IMG/VR virus record: IMGVR_UViG_3300049489_001181
Coordinates: 1-44,024 of that record
Strand: one strand, 5' to 3'
Length of the DNA stretch: 44,024 bases
Source: a virus
This document shows positions 23,944 through 30,106 of this stretch, piece by piece. Every line of letters begins with the position of its first letter. Position 1 is the first letter of the stretch. Position numbers and translations under genes: made by a program. Below the pieces are notes generated by a model. The model did no database searches. It had not been told where the DNA came from and saw nothing but the letters and a program-made list of their open reading frames with translations.

Positions 23944-24218
23944 GGCTTCTCCTTGGTGTGCCCGTTGGTGGTGGCTTCCACTGCGGCCATGGCGGCCTGG
24001 GGGGTGATGTGTGCCGTCAAGCGCGCGAGACTGGTCACGAAGACCACCACGGCGCTCTCATGGGAGAGACCTCGCTCCGCTACCACGTAGGCGTCCGTGG
24101 CCCGCAGCACAGCCTGCTGGGCTGGGCCATCCCATAGCCACTTCGGGTTCACGTGCGTGGCCTGTTCCAGGCGGGCGATGGCATCGCGCATGAGGGCATC
24201 TTCAACGCTGATGGGCAT
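23940..24218 (-). CDS. Small helical protein (92 aa)
   Basis: The start ATG 24218 is preceded by GGAGGAAG; the frame extends upstream to 24251 but into the previous gene. A soluble, Ala-rich helical protein (RDAIARLEQATHV, ESAVVVFVTSLARLTAHITP) with a polar Lys-rich end. It overlaps the 3' end of the preceding gene by 17 bases. Not recognised. Confidence 0.7.
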   Translation of the reverse strand: MPISVEDALMRDAIARLEQATHVNPKWLWDGPAQQAVLRATDAYVVAERGLSHESAVVVFVTSLARLTAHITPQAAMAAVEATTNGHTKEKP

Positions 24219-24906
24219 GGTCTTCCTCCAGTGTGGGTTCTTGAACAACAACGGTGTCCATATGGGCCACCAGGCGCGCCTTCAGCGCCTCCGTGATTTC
24301 CGGGCCATCTTCGGTCAGGTACTTCATGGCCAGCTGGGTAGCGCGCCACGCGGCACCGGGGTCCTGGCGGTAGGCGTCCATGGCCTTCTCCAGCAGGAAG
24401 CTCCGGGAGCCCAGGCGGATGGGCTCCACCGTGGAGGCCGCGGTGGCGTAGGCGTTCCCCGCGCGCTCCAGCTCTTTGTCAAAGGCCAGGTTCTCCGCCT
24501 CTTGAAACACAGGCCAGAACCGGAACACGCGGTGGTGGACCTCGCGGTACATCACTGGGCGTCTGTGACGGTCAAGGCACTGCTCGCGCTCCCTGGTGTG
24601 CTCATCAAACACATCCAGGTCGGGCCTGGTGCCCACCATGGGCCGCAGGGTGTTCAGCCAGGCCAGGCCGTCCAGGGACGCCCCACAGCCCCGTGGACAC
24701 GCGCAGTGGTGGATGGTGCTCTTGGGGTCCGGGCAGCCTACCGCGGCGCCCCACGCGGGTCTCAGGAGCGGCGGTAGCCATACCCCCTGCTCCCAGGCCA
24801 CCACGTCCTTCTCCTGGACGCGCATCCGGGCCGCCACCATTTTGGTGCTGCACCCCGCACGCATCCGCCCGTACACCAGCATCTGTCTCAACCGCAGCAT
24901 TGCCAT
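24202..24906 (-). CDS. Unknown protein with N-terminal HTH-like and zinc-like segments (234 aa)
   Basis: The first 45 residues (RMRAGCSTKMVAARMRVQEK, then DVVAWEQGVWLPP) follow the XRE helix-turn-helix pattern: helix, then V-AA-M-V as turn region, then a helix ending in W-x-x-G-x-x-x-P. HHCACPRGCG near residue 66 gives a Cys/His cluster. The rest is helical. A role as an early regulator is possible. The start ATG 24906 lies 4 bases after the previous stop. No named family. Confidence 0.6.
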   Translation of the reverse strand: MAMLRLRQMLVYGRMRAGCSTKMVAARMRVQEKDVVAWEQGVWLPPLLRPAWGAAVGCPDPKSTIHHCACPRGCGASLDGLAWLNTLRPMVGTRPDLDVFDEHTREREQCLDRHRRPVMYREVHHRVFRFWPVFQEAENLAFDKELERAGNAYATAASTVEPIRLGSRSFLLEKAMDAYRQDPGAAWRATQLAMKYLTEDGPEITEALKARLVAHMDTVVVQEPTLEEDHAHQR

Positions 24907-24909
24907 GCC

Positions 24910-25302
24910 TCAGCTCCTGTTGTAGCGCTGTCCTGCGTGAACGTCGTTGCGCGGCAGCGGAATCCCTCGTCCGGGTGGCGCCTGCAGTGTCAGCTTCCTG
25001 GCGTTATCAAGGCTCCACCGGGCGTCTCTTTTGTTCCCCCGGGCGCGGTGCCAGCCAGCCTGTTCCAGCGTCCTCACCGCGCTTATGTGGTCTGCCCATT
25101 CATCCGTCACCCAGGCGCTGGGAGCCACGCGCCAGGTCCGCACCATCCTGCGGTCTGGTGACGCCTTCCACCTCCGCAGTGCCTCCTTCCTCCGCAGCTT
25201 CTCCAGCTTCCGCTCAGCCCGCAGGGCGCGACGCTGCCAGCGGATGCGCAGCTTCGTTTCCTCTGCCACAGCGGACGCCAGTGCCAACGTCATATCCTCC
25301 AT
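24910..25302 (-). CDS. Basic coiled-coil-like protein (130 aa)
   Basis: Start ATG 25302 is chosen because AAAGGAGG lies upstream and because it overlaps the stop of a short leader ORF (TGATG); the frame runs upstream to 25482 but without a good start. Residues 10-50 are a very basic helix (RWQRRALRAERKLEKLRRKE), likely a coiled coil or nucleic-acid-binding arm. The remainder is Arg/Trp-rich. Second gene of the early leftward block. Function unknown. Confidence 0.65.
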   Translation of the reverse strand: MEDMTLALASAVAEETKLRIRWQRRALRAERKLEKLRRKEALRRWKASPDRRMVRTWRVAPSAWVTDEWADHISAVRTLEQAGWHRARGNKRDARWSLDNARKLTLQAPPGRGIPLPRNDVHAGQRYNRS

Positions 25303-25391
25303 CACTCGCCTCCTTTCCACGTCGAACGGACCCGCAGCCCAGGACCAGCCACAACAGGACCAGAGAACACCAGGACCATCAACGTGAGCAT
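25302..25391 (-). CDS. Short hydrophobic leader-like peptide, first leftward early ORF (29 aa)
   Basis: A 29-codon frame with a strong ribosome site (ACGGAGGTGG, then ATG at 25391), a hydrophobic N-terminal half (MLTLMVLVFSGPVVAG) and a basic end. Its TGA overlaps the ATG of the 130-residue gene. It is either a tiny membrane peptide or a leader that couples translation of the next gene. Length argues against a stable protein, but the ribosome site and overlap are exact. Confidence 0.5.
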   Translation of the reverse strand: MLTLMVLVFSGPVVAGPGLRVRSTWKGGE

Positions 25392-25452
25392 GCACCACCT
25401 CCGTTCCGCGGCGCATCCTCCTCCCCCCGCTCCCCCCTCCGCAAGAGCAGCT

Positions 25453-25545
25453 CAGTAGCGCGATAACGCAGCGCGTCGGCATGACCGCGCCGCCCGGCTA
25501 CAGAGACCTCTGCCCCGCCAGTAGCGCGATAACGCAGCGCGTCGG
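25453..25545. repeat. 27-bp exact direct repeat pair, 39-bp spacing
   Basis: Copies at 25453-25479 and 25519-25545 (core GCGCGATAACGCAGCGCG) with a 39-base intervening sequence. The motif is rich in GCGC and partly self-complementary. Two copies 66 bases apart just upstream of the leftward block suggest a protein-binding or recombination site. There are too few copies and no cas genes for a CRISPR call. Confidence 0.85.
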
Positions 25546-25596
25546 GAGGGTCTCCGCAACCATGGTGGTCAACGGCTGTTTCGCAGTCACATTTGA

Positions 25597-25608
25597 CAAC
25601 CGCGGTTT
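25597..25608. promoter_or_regulatory. AACCGCGGTT palindrome, operator-like
   Basis: CAACCGCGGTTT contains a perfect 10-base palindrome, and a near-copy, CAACCGTGGTTT, occurs at 26281-26292. The pair brackets most of the control region and could be bound by the same dimeric regulator. Which one is unknown. Confidence 0.4.
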
Positions 25609-25748
25609 GCCACTGTTTTGAGGCCAATGAAATCAGCCATGTAGCGTTTTTACTTGCCATTTGCCTACAGTAGGCCTTCCGGGCAGCATGGAAAAAGACC
25701 ATTGATTTCAGCCGTCTGCAAAATGACACCGGGAAATCCAAAACAACT

Positions 25749-25777
25749 AACCCCTATAGAAGGAGACCATAGGGGTT
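25749..25777. promoter_or_regulatory. 9-bp stem-loop with SD-like loop
   Basis: AACCCCTAT / ATAGGGGTT with an 11-base loop that contains AAGGAG. There is no T-run on either side, so a terminator is unlikely. It lies 13 bases before the tandem CATATG repeats. Confidence 0.6.
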
Positions 25778-25787
25778 CATAGGTGGT

Positions 25788-25817
25788 CATATGGCAACAT
25801 ATGTCAACATATGGTCA
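25788..25817. repeat. Three 10-bp tandem repeats (CATATG units)
   Basis: CATATGGCAA, CATATGTCAA and CATATGGTCA follow each other with a period of 10, close to one helical turn, so the units face the same side of the DNA. Short AT-rich phased repeats occur at origins and regulator arrays. This is an inference. Confidence 0.65.
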
Positions 25818-26004
25818 TATATTCAAGATACAAGCATAAGCAGAACACAAGCAAAGAAGAAACCCCTGCGCGAGACTTTTAAGAAAAATGTACAGGTATT
25901 TGAAGACAGGCTGAATCACTTGTCTTTTTCCATGTACGTCGCTGATTTCCAGTACTTTGTAAGCCGAAAGGTAGTCACCGGTGGGATACGTGACTACCAT
26001 TATT

Positions 26005-26042
26005 GACATGTAGCCTCATCACCTTGACCGATGCTACATGTC
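26005..26042. promoter_or_regulatory. 10-bp inverted repeat overlapping a rightward promoter-like sequence
   Basis: GACATGTAGC (26005-26014) is exactly inverted at 26033-26042. A TTGACC at 26024-26029 and TATGTG at 26047-26052 are 17 bases apart, so the right arm lies in the spacer of a candidate sigma-70-like promoter. A regulator bound to the inverted repeat could control it. The -10 match is only partial. Confidence 0.4.
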
Positions 26043-26428
26043 GGTTTATGTGCGTTTTTCGTTAAGAAGTGTTAAGAAATCAACTTTTGGCACGGGAAAA
26101 AGTTATGCCAACTTTTACCCCCTATACTGTACGGGTGTTCAGTGTAATCCGCCGTTCACGTCGGGAAAAACCGACACTGTGAACACCGGTTCACGTGGCA
26201 TTTTGACCCATAGGGCAAAAAGGGGCGCAAAAGTTGCGCAACTAGGGCCTTGGCTAAGCATGGGTGGGGGGTGTTTTTGTCAACCGTGGTTTATGTCGAG
26301 CGTGGTTGCTAGTAAACTGGCGTTTCCTTTAGCGCGCTACTCCGGGCTCCCGGGGACATTTTTCTCCCGGGGGGGAAAACCATATGGGCAACGCGCGTTG
26401 ACAAATATCCGACCCCCTCCCCCCGGCG

Positions 26429-26477
26429 CCATACACTGCATGGCATGGCTTGTTTGTTTGTGACCATACACCGCATG
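26429..26477. repeat. Two CCATACAC(T/C)GCATG direct repeats, iteron-like
   Basis: Copies at 26429-26442 and 26464-26477, 35 bases apart. Further CCATAC elements occur at 26599-26604 and 26767-26772. An 11-base inverted repeat GTATCGTATGG / CCATACGATAC connects 26477-26487 and 26599-26609. The family of related short repeats over 350 bases is typical of an initiator- or regulator-binding region. Confidence 0.55.
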
Positions 26478-26685
26478 TATCGTATGGCTTTTCCTGGCGC
26501 CGTATCGCGTCCCGATACGCCCCGCCTCACCGCGCCGTAGCAGGCCCCCTGTTTTTCGGGCGGGACATGCCGGCTTATATGGTCATGATGCTACGCTGCC
26601 ATACGATACGCCGCATTGCGGTTGGACCATTCTCCACCCTGCCCTTCGGGCGAAAAAACACACACCACGCCCCGCGCCGCCAAGA

Positions 26686-26739
26686 TGACAAACTTTGTCA
26701 ATGACAAATATTGTCAGCAAAAAGTGACAAACTTTGTCA
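26686..26739. promoter_or_regulatory. Three operator-like 15-bp palindromes upstream of rightward early block
   Basis: TGACAAACTTTGTCA at 26686-26700 and 26725-26739, and TGACAAATATTGTCA at 26702-26716. The first and third are perfect palindromes around one central base. Three sites, two identical, in front of an operon that encodes an XRE-type regulator look like a phage operator set. A half-site TGACAAATAT occurs at 26399-26408. Confidence 0.75.
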
Positions 26740-26750
26740 CCAACGCCCGA

Positions 26751-26768
26751 TGGCAACATGCGTTGCCA
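26751..26768. promoter_or_regulatory. TGGCAAC/GTTGCCA inverted repeat
   Basis: A 7-bp stem with a 4-base loop, 12 bases after the third operator and about 105 bases before the first rightward gene. It could be a further regulator site or part of the early mRNA leader. Confidence 0.45.
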
Positions 26769-26872
26769 TACATAAAAGACAAGTGTTTTCAACGCTACGC
26801 TCTTTTGCTACGCGCTGGCACGCACTTAGCAATGACCAATATTACAATCGCAGGACCACACAGGAGCCGCAC

Positions 26873-27103
26873 ATGCAGACCGTTGACATCACCGTAGCCG
26901 CCCGCCAGCGCGCCGCCTATCAGGCGCCCATCCATATCGCCATCCCCACCCGCGCGGAATACCTGCGCCGTCTGGCCCACGTGGCCGCCCAATGGCCCGA
27001 CCGGCGCCCCGCGCCCGTTGCCGCGCCCGCTTGGGCTCCGGCGCTGGTGAGCGTGATGCAGGCGGCGCTGCAGCGTCCGGTCATTGTCCGGGGGATGCCA
27101 TGA
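26873..27103 (+). CDS. First rightward early protein, unknown (76 aa)
   Basis: The ATG at 26873 follows CAGGAG at the right distance; the longer open frame from 26711 would start inside the operator array. The protein is Ala/Pro/Arg-rich, with a helical start (VDITVAARQRAAYQAPI) and a hydrophobic helix near the end (ALVSVMQAALQRPVIVRG). No family. First gene after the operators, so expressed early. Confidence 0.65.
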   Translation: MQTVDITVAARQRAAYQAPIHIAIPTRAEYLRRLAHVAAQWPDRRPAPVAAPAWAPALVSVMQAALQRPVIVRGMP

Positions 27104-27345
27104 CGCGCCCCAGCTGCGAGGAATGTGCGGGACATCGGTCCCGCCTGTGCGGGCCTACCAGTGTGACCGAGGTGCGCCTAGACCGTGGCGGGTATGACCG
27201 CACGGGGCGCTACTGGGGCGTGGGTGCGCGCCTGTATGTGGCCGTGGATGAGAGCGGGACGGAGCGGCACCAGCGTGCCCTTTCACGGGCCAGTGCGGTG
27301 CGCGTTTTTAGGGAGTCAAACCCACACATGAAAGCGAGGGCGTGA
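27100..27345 (+). CDS. Small protein with N-terminal cysteines (81 aa)
   Basis: The start ATG 27100 overlaps the previous stop (ATGA). CEECAGHRSRLCG near the N-terminus gives a CxxC...H...C cluster. The second half is beta-rich and charged (GRYWGVGARLYVAVDES), then basic helical. Similar small zinc-binding-type proteins fill this block. No function recognised. Confidence 0.65.
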   Translation: MTRPSCEECAGHRSRLCGPTSVTEVRLDRGGYDRTGRYWGVGARLYVAVDESGTERHQRALSRASAVRVFRESNPHMKARA

Positions 27346-27608
27346 TGGGGGACCCAGAGTGCGTTCCGGTGTGCGTGACGTGTTTTCAGGCGGCCGCTGG
27401 TGGACCCATTCGGGTCACCATGGGCCGCCTCACCAGAGGTTCCGTGAACCTCCGGTGTGCCAAGGGCCTGCTGGAGAGAGGTCTGCTGGAGGGCCGGATT
27501 CCTCTGGATAGGCGCCAGACCGAACTATTTGCCACCACCGCCGGTACCCTAGCTCTCGTGGCCTACCAGACCGCGCGGGGGATGCGCGCCATGGCAGGTG
27601 ACAAATGA
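27345..27608 (+). CDS. Unknown small protein (87 aa)
   Basis: Starts at ATG 27345 (or the GTG three bases before) and overlaps the preceding stop. VPVCVTCFQAAAGG gives one CxxC; a basic middle and a helical, Ala/Leu-rich end follow (TAGTLALVAYQTARGMRAMA). Coupled to both neighbours by short overlaps. No family recognised. Confidence 0.62.
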   Translation: MGDPECVPVCVTCFQAAAGGPIRVTMGRLTRGSVNLRCAKGLLERGLLEGRIPLDRRQTELFATTAGTLALVAYQTARGMRAMAGDK

Positions 27609-27847
27609 GCCGCTTCCCCTACACGCAGAGCCGCTTCCCCTACACGCACACCACACCCGCCGGCCACGCCTTCACACAGGGGACGTGTGACCGGTGTGCG
27701 CGCCCCACGCTGGTGGCAGACCATGGCCACGTGCTGACGGGCGGGATGCCGGCCAGCGTGACCGTGGTGCCGCGCCTCCCGGAGGCACTGGCGTGGGTGG
27801 CTGGCGGCTGCACTGAGTGCACCCTCGCGGACGGGGCCGCGCCATGA
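27605..27847 (+). CDS. Small zinc-finger-like protein with internal duplication (80 aa)
   Basis: The N-terminus contains a direct repeat SRFPYTQ / SRFPYTH; at DNA level two 20-base copies with a period of 21 begin at 27608 and 27629. TCDRCARP and GGCTECTLA give two CxxC pairs, likely one zinc site, around a beta-rich core (PASVTVVPRLPEALAW). ATGA overlaps on both sides. The duplication is recent because the copies are identical. Role unknown. Confidence 0.65.
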   Translation: MSRFPYTQSRFPYTHTTPAGHAFTQGTCDRCARPTLVADHGHVLTGGMPASVTVVPRLPEALAWVAGGCTECTLADGAAP

Positions 27848-28401
27848 GGGTGCTCATCGGCTGTGAGTATTCAGGACGTATGCGCCGCGCTTTTGCGGCA
27901 CGGGGTCACGACGCGTGGTCCTGTGACCTGCTGCCCGCTGAGGACGAGGAGACGGCGCGGCACCACGTGGGGGATGTGGTGGCGTTCGCGCGGGCCAGCC
28001 ATTGGGACCTGTGCGTGTTCCACCCACCATGCACGGACCTTGCGGCCAGCGGGGCGCGCTGGTGGGCGGCCAAGGGTGCGGCCAGACGTGACGCGGCGGT
28101 GGCCTTTGTCCGCGCGCTATGGGCCGTGGATTGCCCACGGGTGGCTGTTGAGAATCCCGTGGGGCGCCTGTCCACGCTGTGGGTGCGTCCGACGCAGATT
28201 GTGCAGCCATGGTGGTTCGGGGACCCAGAGTGCAAAGCCACGTGTTGGTGGCTACGTGGGCTGCCGCTGCTTGTGGCTGACAACGTGGTGGCGGGGCGGG
28301 GCCAGAGCGTGCACCGCGCACCGCCGGGTCCTGACAGGTGGAAAGAGCGGTCCCGGACATTTGAGGGGATGGCGCGCGCGTGTGCGGAGCAATGGGGTTG
28401 A
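27844..28401 (+). CDS. Short C5-cytosine methyltransferase-like protein (185 aa)
   Basis: Rossmann-type start RVLIGCEYSGRMRRAF (motif I), CDLLPAED (motif II region), then HPPCTDLAASG with the motif IV PPC (C63) and AVENPVGRL (motif VI ENP). QPWWFGDPECKATCWWL follows. Family members of this size are frequent in phages and lack the large target-recognition domain of full C5 methyltransferases. They may modify DNA or host nucleic acid, or be catalytic with another specificity. No restriction gene is nearby, so anti-restriction is the usual guess. ATG at 27844 overlaps the previous stop. Confidence 0.72.
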   Translation: MRVLIGCEYSGRMRRAFAARGHDAWSCDLLPAEDEETARHHVGDVVAFARASHWDLCVFHPPCTDLAASGARWWAAKGAARRDAAVAFVRALWAVDCPRVAVENPVGRLSTLWVRPTQIVQPWWFGDPECKATCWWLRGLPLLVADNVVAGRGQSVHRAPPGPDRWKERSRTFEGMARACAEQWG

Positions 28402-28472
28402 CCACAGCAACCACCCCGTCACCTCGGTGGCGGTGTGTGTGGTGCGGTCAAGCACCAACAGGGAGGCAACAC

Positions 28473-28733
28473 ATGGCATACATCGCAATCCAGACACGGT
28501 TCATTGGGCCCACCAACCACAAGGGGTCACGCTATGCGGCGTGGGTTATTGGGCGCGCAAAGAAGCGCGTTGTGTTGAGCGCGGACTATGCGCTTGGCTT
28601 GGATGATAACCATTACCGCGCGGCCATGGCCTTGGCTGACCTTTGGCACAAGGAAACCGGCTCCATGGGGAAGATACATTCCGCCGGCGGGTCCGATGAC
28701 GCGCGCGGCAACGTGTACGTGGTGAAAGTATGA
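28473..28733 (+). CDS. Unknown small protein (86 aa)
   Basis: The ATG at 28473 follows GGGAGG; an alternative start at 28392 would add a CxxC segment but lacks a ribosome site. A beta-rich N-terminus (YIAIQTRFIG, then YAAWVIGRAKKRVV) is followed by a helical region. The Gly/Asp-rich AGGSDDARG segment near the end is encoded by the second 29-base repeat copy. Function unknown. Confidence 0.65.
   Translation: MAYIAIQTRFIGPTNHKGSRYAAWVIGRAKKRVVLSADYALGLDDNHYRAAMALADLWHKETGSMGKIHSAGGSDDARGNVYVVKV
28681..28709. repeat. 29-base exact direct repeat, copy B
   Basis: Identical to 20960-20988. It lies in a rightward gene and encodes AGGSDDARG; copy A is read as AARVIGPAGG on the other strand. The 7.7-kb interval between copies covers the whole control region and the starts of both early blocks. 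Confidence 0.85.
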
Positions 28734-28915
28734 ACGACGCCCAGAAACTTAGACTGTGGACGGCGGCCGTTGAGGCCGCGCCCGTCAACACACCCATCAG
28801 CCAGGCGGTGTGGATTCTTTGCTCCAACATGACGCCGTGTGATTGGGAGGTGGAAGGCATCCGGGAAGTGGACGCCAAGGCGTGGGCTGATGAGCTGCGC
28901 GCGAGCGGCCTGTGA
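28730..28915 (+). CDS. Small acidic protein (61 aa)
   Basis: Starts with ATGA overlap. MNDAQKLRLWTAAVEAAPVN is a helical start, CSNMTPCDWEVEGIREVDAK the middle, and a helical acidic end follows. The two cysteines are six apart; no metal site is obvious. Function unknown. Confidence 0.6.
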   Translation: MNDAQKLRLWTAAVEAAPVNTPISQAVWILCSNMTPCDWEVEGIREVDAKAWADELRASGL

Positions 28916-29091
28916 AGTGGTACCCGCGCGCACGTGACGCCCCCATTGTGCGCCGCGTCATGGAGCACATGGCGAAGCATGGCGTGGGTGCAGCGGATGC
29001 GTGTAGGTCATTGGGCCTGGACCGGTGGTTCATCAAGGGCGTGGCGAACCACCGGTCCCTCTTTCTGTGGGTACGCTTGGGAGGTGAGTGA
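28912..29091 (+). CDS. Short HTH-like protein (59 aa)
   Basis: Below usual ORF limits. GTG 28912 overlaps the previous stop (GTGA) and its TGA overlaps the next ATG, so it closes the operon. Residues 15-43 (RVMEHMAKHGVGAADACRSL, then GLDRWFIKGVANHR) have the spacing of a helix-turn-helix: helix, GVGAA turn, recognition helix. It may be a DNA-binding partner of the XRE protein that follows. The HTH call is weak but the coding call is firm. Confidence 0.65.
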   Translation: MKWYPRARDAPIVRRVMEHMAKHGVGAADACRSLGLDRWFIKGVANHRSLFLWVRLGGE

Positions 29092-29405
29092 TGGGGGCGT
29101 TTGCAGAACTTCACCGCATGGCGCGCCAGCGCGCAGGCATCGGGTTGCGCGAGTGGTCCCGTGACTACGTGGGATTCTCACCCACCTATGTCTCAAGGAT
29201 AGAGAGCGGCGGAGTGGAGCCGTCAAGGCGGTACGTGTACGCGTGCCAGTCTACCTTGGCGGACGTGAAGGCCGCCGAGTGGTGGTGCGCGACCTGCATG
29301 GTGCCGGATGAACTGACGGACGCCATACTGAAGTCACCTGAGACCCTGGATGCAGCAATGAAGGCAGCGGGTGTGCAGTGGTGGCGCGTGGGGTTGGGCA
29401 AATGA
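29091..29405 (+). CDS. XRE-family HTH transcription regulator (104 aa)
   Basis: Residues 6-40 (LHRMARQRAGIGLREWSRDY, then VGFSPTYVSRIESG) form a classical XRE helix-turn-helix: LREWSR, turn GFSP, recognition helix TYVSRIE. The C-terminal part (WWCATCMVPDELTDAIL) may dimerise and has a CxxC. In phages this type represses or tunes early promoters. The three palindromes upstream of this operon are a natural target. ATG at 29091 overlaps the previous stop. It is a small Cro-like candidate; a full CI-type repressor is not seen. Confidence 0.8.
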   Translation: MGAFAELHRMARQRAGIGLREWSRDYVGFSPTYVSRIESGGVEPSRRYVYACQSTLADVKAAEWWCATCMVPDELTDAILKSPETLDAAMKAAGVQWWRVGLGK

Positions 29406-30106
29406 GCGCCATACTCTACGCGCGGGTCAGCACGGACCGCCAGGAAACGGACGGCACCAGCCTGGACGCCCAGGTTGCGGAGCTTGAAAGGGTGGCCGCC
29501 CTTGAGGGCGTGCCCGTACGCGGGGTGTTCAAGGGCGCGGAAAGCGGAAAGCTGGAAATGGCCGCCCGGCCCACCCTCATGGCCGCCATGGGTGCAGTAG
29601 AGCCTGGGGACGTGTTCTATGTGACCAAGGTTGACCGCCTGAGCCGCTCCGTCTTTGTCGGGGAAGGTATCATCCGCGCGCTCAAGGGCCTGGGCGCCAC
29701 CGTCCGCATCCTTGAGGTGTCCGGTGACGACGCGGACCCCCAGGTCATCTTCCTGCGCCAGGTCCTGGCGGCAGCGGCGGAGCTTGAGCGGGCCAACATC
29801 GTTGCGCGCACCATGGCGGGGAAGATGCGTGCAGTAGCGCGCGGTGGGCGGTGGGGCGGCGCCGGCTTTGGCGTGCGCGGCGCGGCGGGCGGGGGCCTGG
29901 AGCCCTGCCCGGAGGAACAGGATACCCTGCGTGCAGTACGCGCCGCGCTGGAAGCGGGTAGTACCTGGCGCCACATCAGGGAGACGGTACCGGGGCGCAC
30001 GCGTGTGGACAAAGACGGCAAGGCGGTGCGCGGGCAGGTGTCCTTTCAGGTTATTTCACGGGTACAAAAACAGATGGATGAGGAGGCGGAACATGAAAAC
30101 TTTTAA
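29402..30106 (+). CDS. Serine recombinase (resolvase/invertase type, 234 aa)
   Basis: The catalytic domain has YARVSTDRQ with the nucleophile S10 and R8, SLDAQVAELE, and KVDRLSRS (78-82, the conserved arginines). After the long E-type helix (residues about 105-140) a small DNA-binding domain follows (GRWGGAGFGV, QDTLRAVRAALEAGSTWRHI). The size is between resolvases (about 185) and large integrases (over 400), so it is not a large serine integrase. It may resolve multimers, invert a segment or integrate. ATGA overlap with the XRE gene. No paired core site was found next to it. Confidence 0.85.
   Translation: MSAILYARVSTDRQETDGTSLDAQVAELERVAALEGVPVRGVFKGAESGKLEMAARPTLMAAMGAVEPGDVFYVTKVDRLSRSVFVGEGIIRALKGLGATVRILEVSGDDADPQVIFLRQVLAAAAELERANIVARTMAGKMRAVARGGRWGGAGFGVRGAAGGGLEPCPEEQDTLRAVRAALEAGSTWRHIRETVPGRTRVDKDGKAVRGQVSFQVISRVQKQMDEEAEHENF

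Larger units (their letters stand above)
25392..26872. other. 1.48-kb non-coding control region between divergent early blocks (probable origin/promoter region)
   Basis: The only large stretch without convincing genes. It is AT-richer than flanking DNA and contains direct repeats, tandem repeats, several palindromes and stem-loops, and CCATAC-type repeats. It lies between the leftward start at 25391 and the rightward start at 26873, so both early promoters must be here or at its edges. A replication origin is a reasonable inference. Open frames of 60-140 codons in it lack ribosome sites or codon bias typical of this phage. Confidence 0.6.

Noticed and set aside
25453-25545. CRISPR mini-array
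   Set aside because: Only two repeats, no leader and no cas genes; the Cas4-like nuclease fits a recombination set.
25379-25741. 120-codon leftward frame over the 27-bp repeats
   Set aside because: It overlaps the leader ORF and reads the repeat as coding only by chance; no good start.
26038-26463. 141-codon rightward frame in the control region
   Set aside because: No ribosome site, mixed codon use, overlaps palindromes and repeats; more likely non-coding.
26641-26660. Intrinsic terminator GCCCTTCGGGC followed by As
   Set aside because: The stem is only 4 bp and the A-run follows it on the plus strand, giving no T-run after the hairpin for either transcript direction.
28392-28473. Longer start for the 86-residue gene
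   Set aside because: ATG 28392 lacks a ribosome site, whereas ATG 28473 follows GGGAGG.
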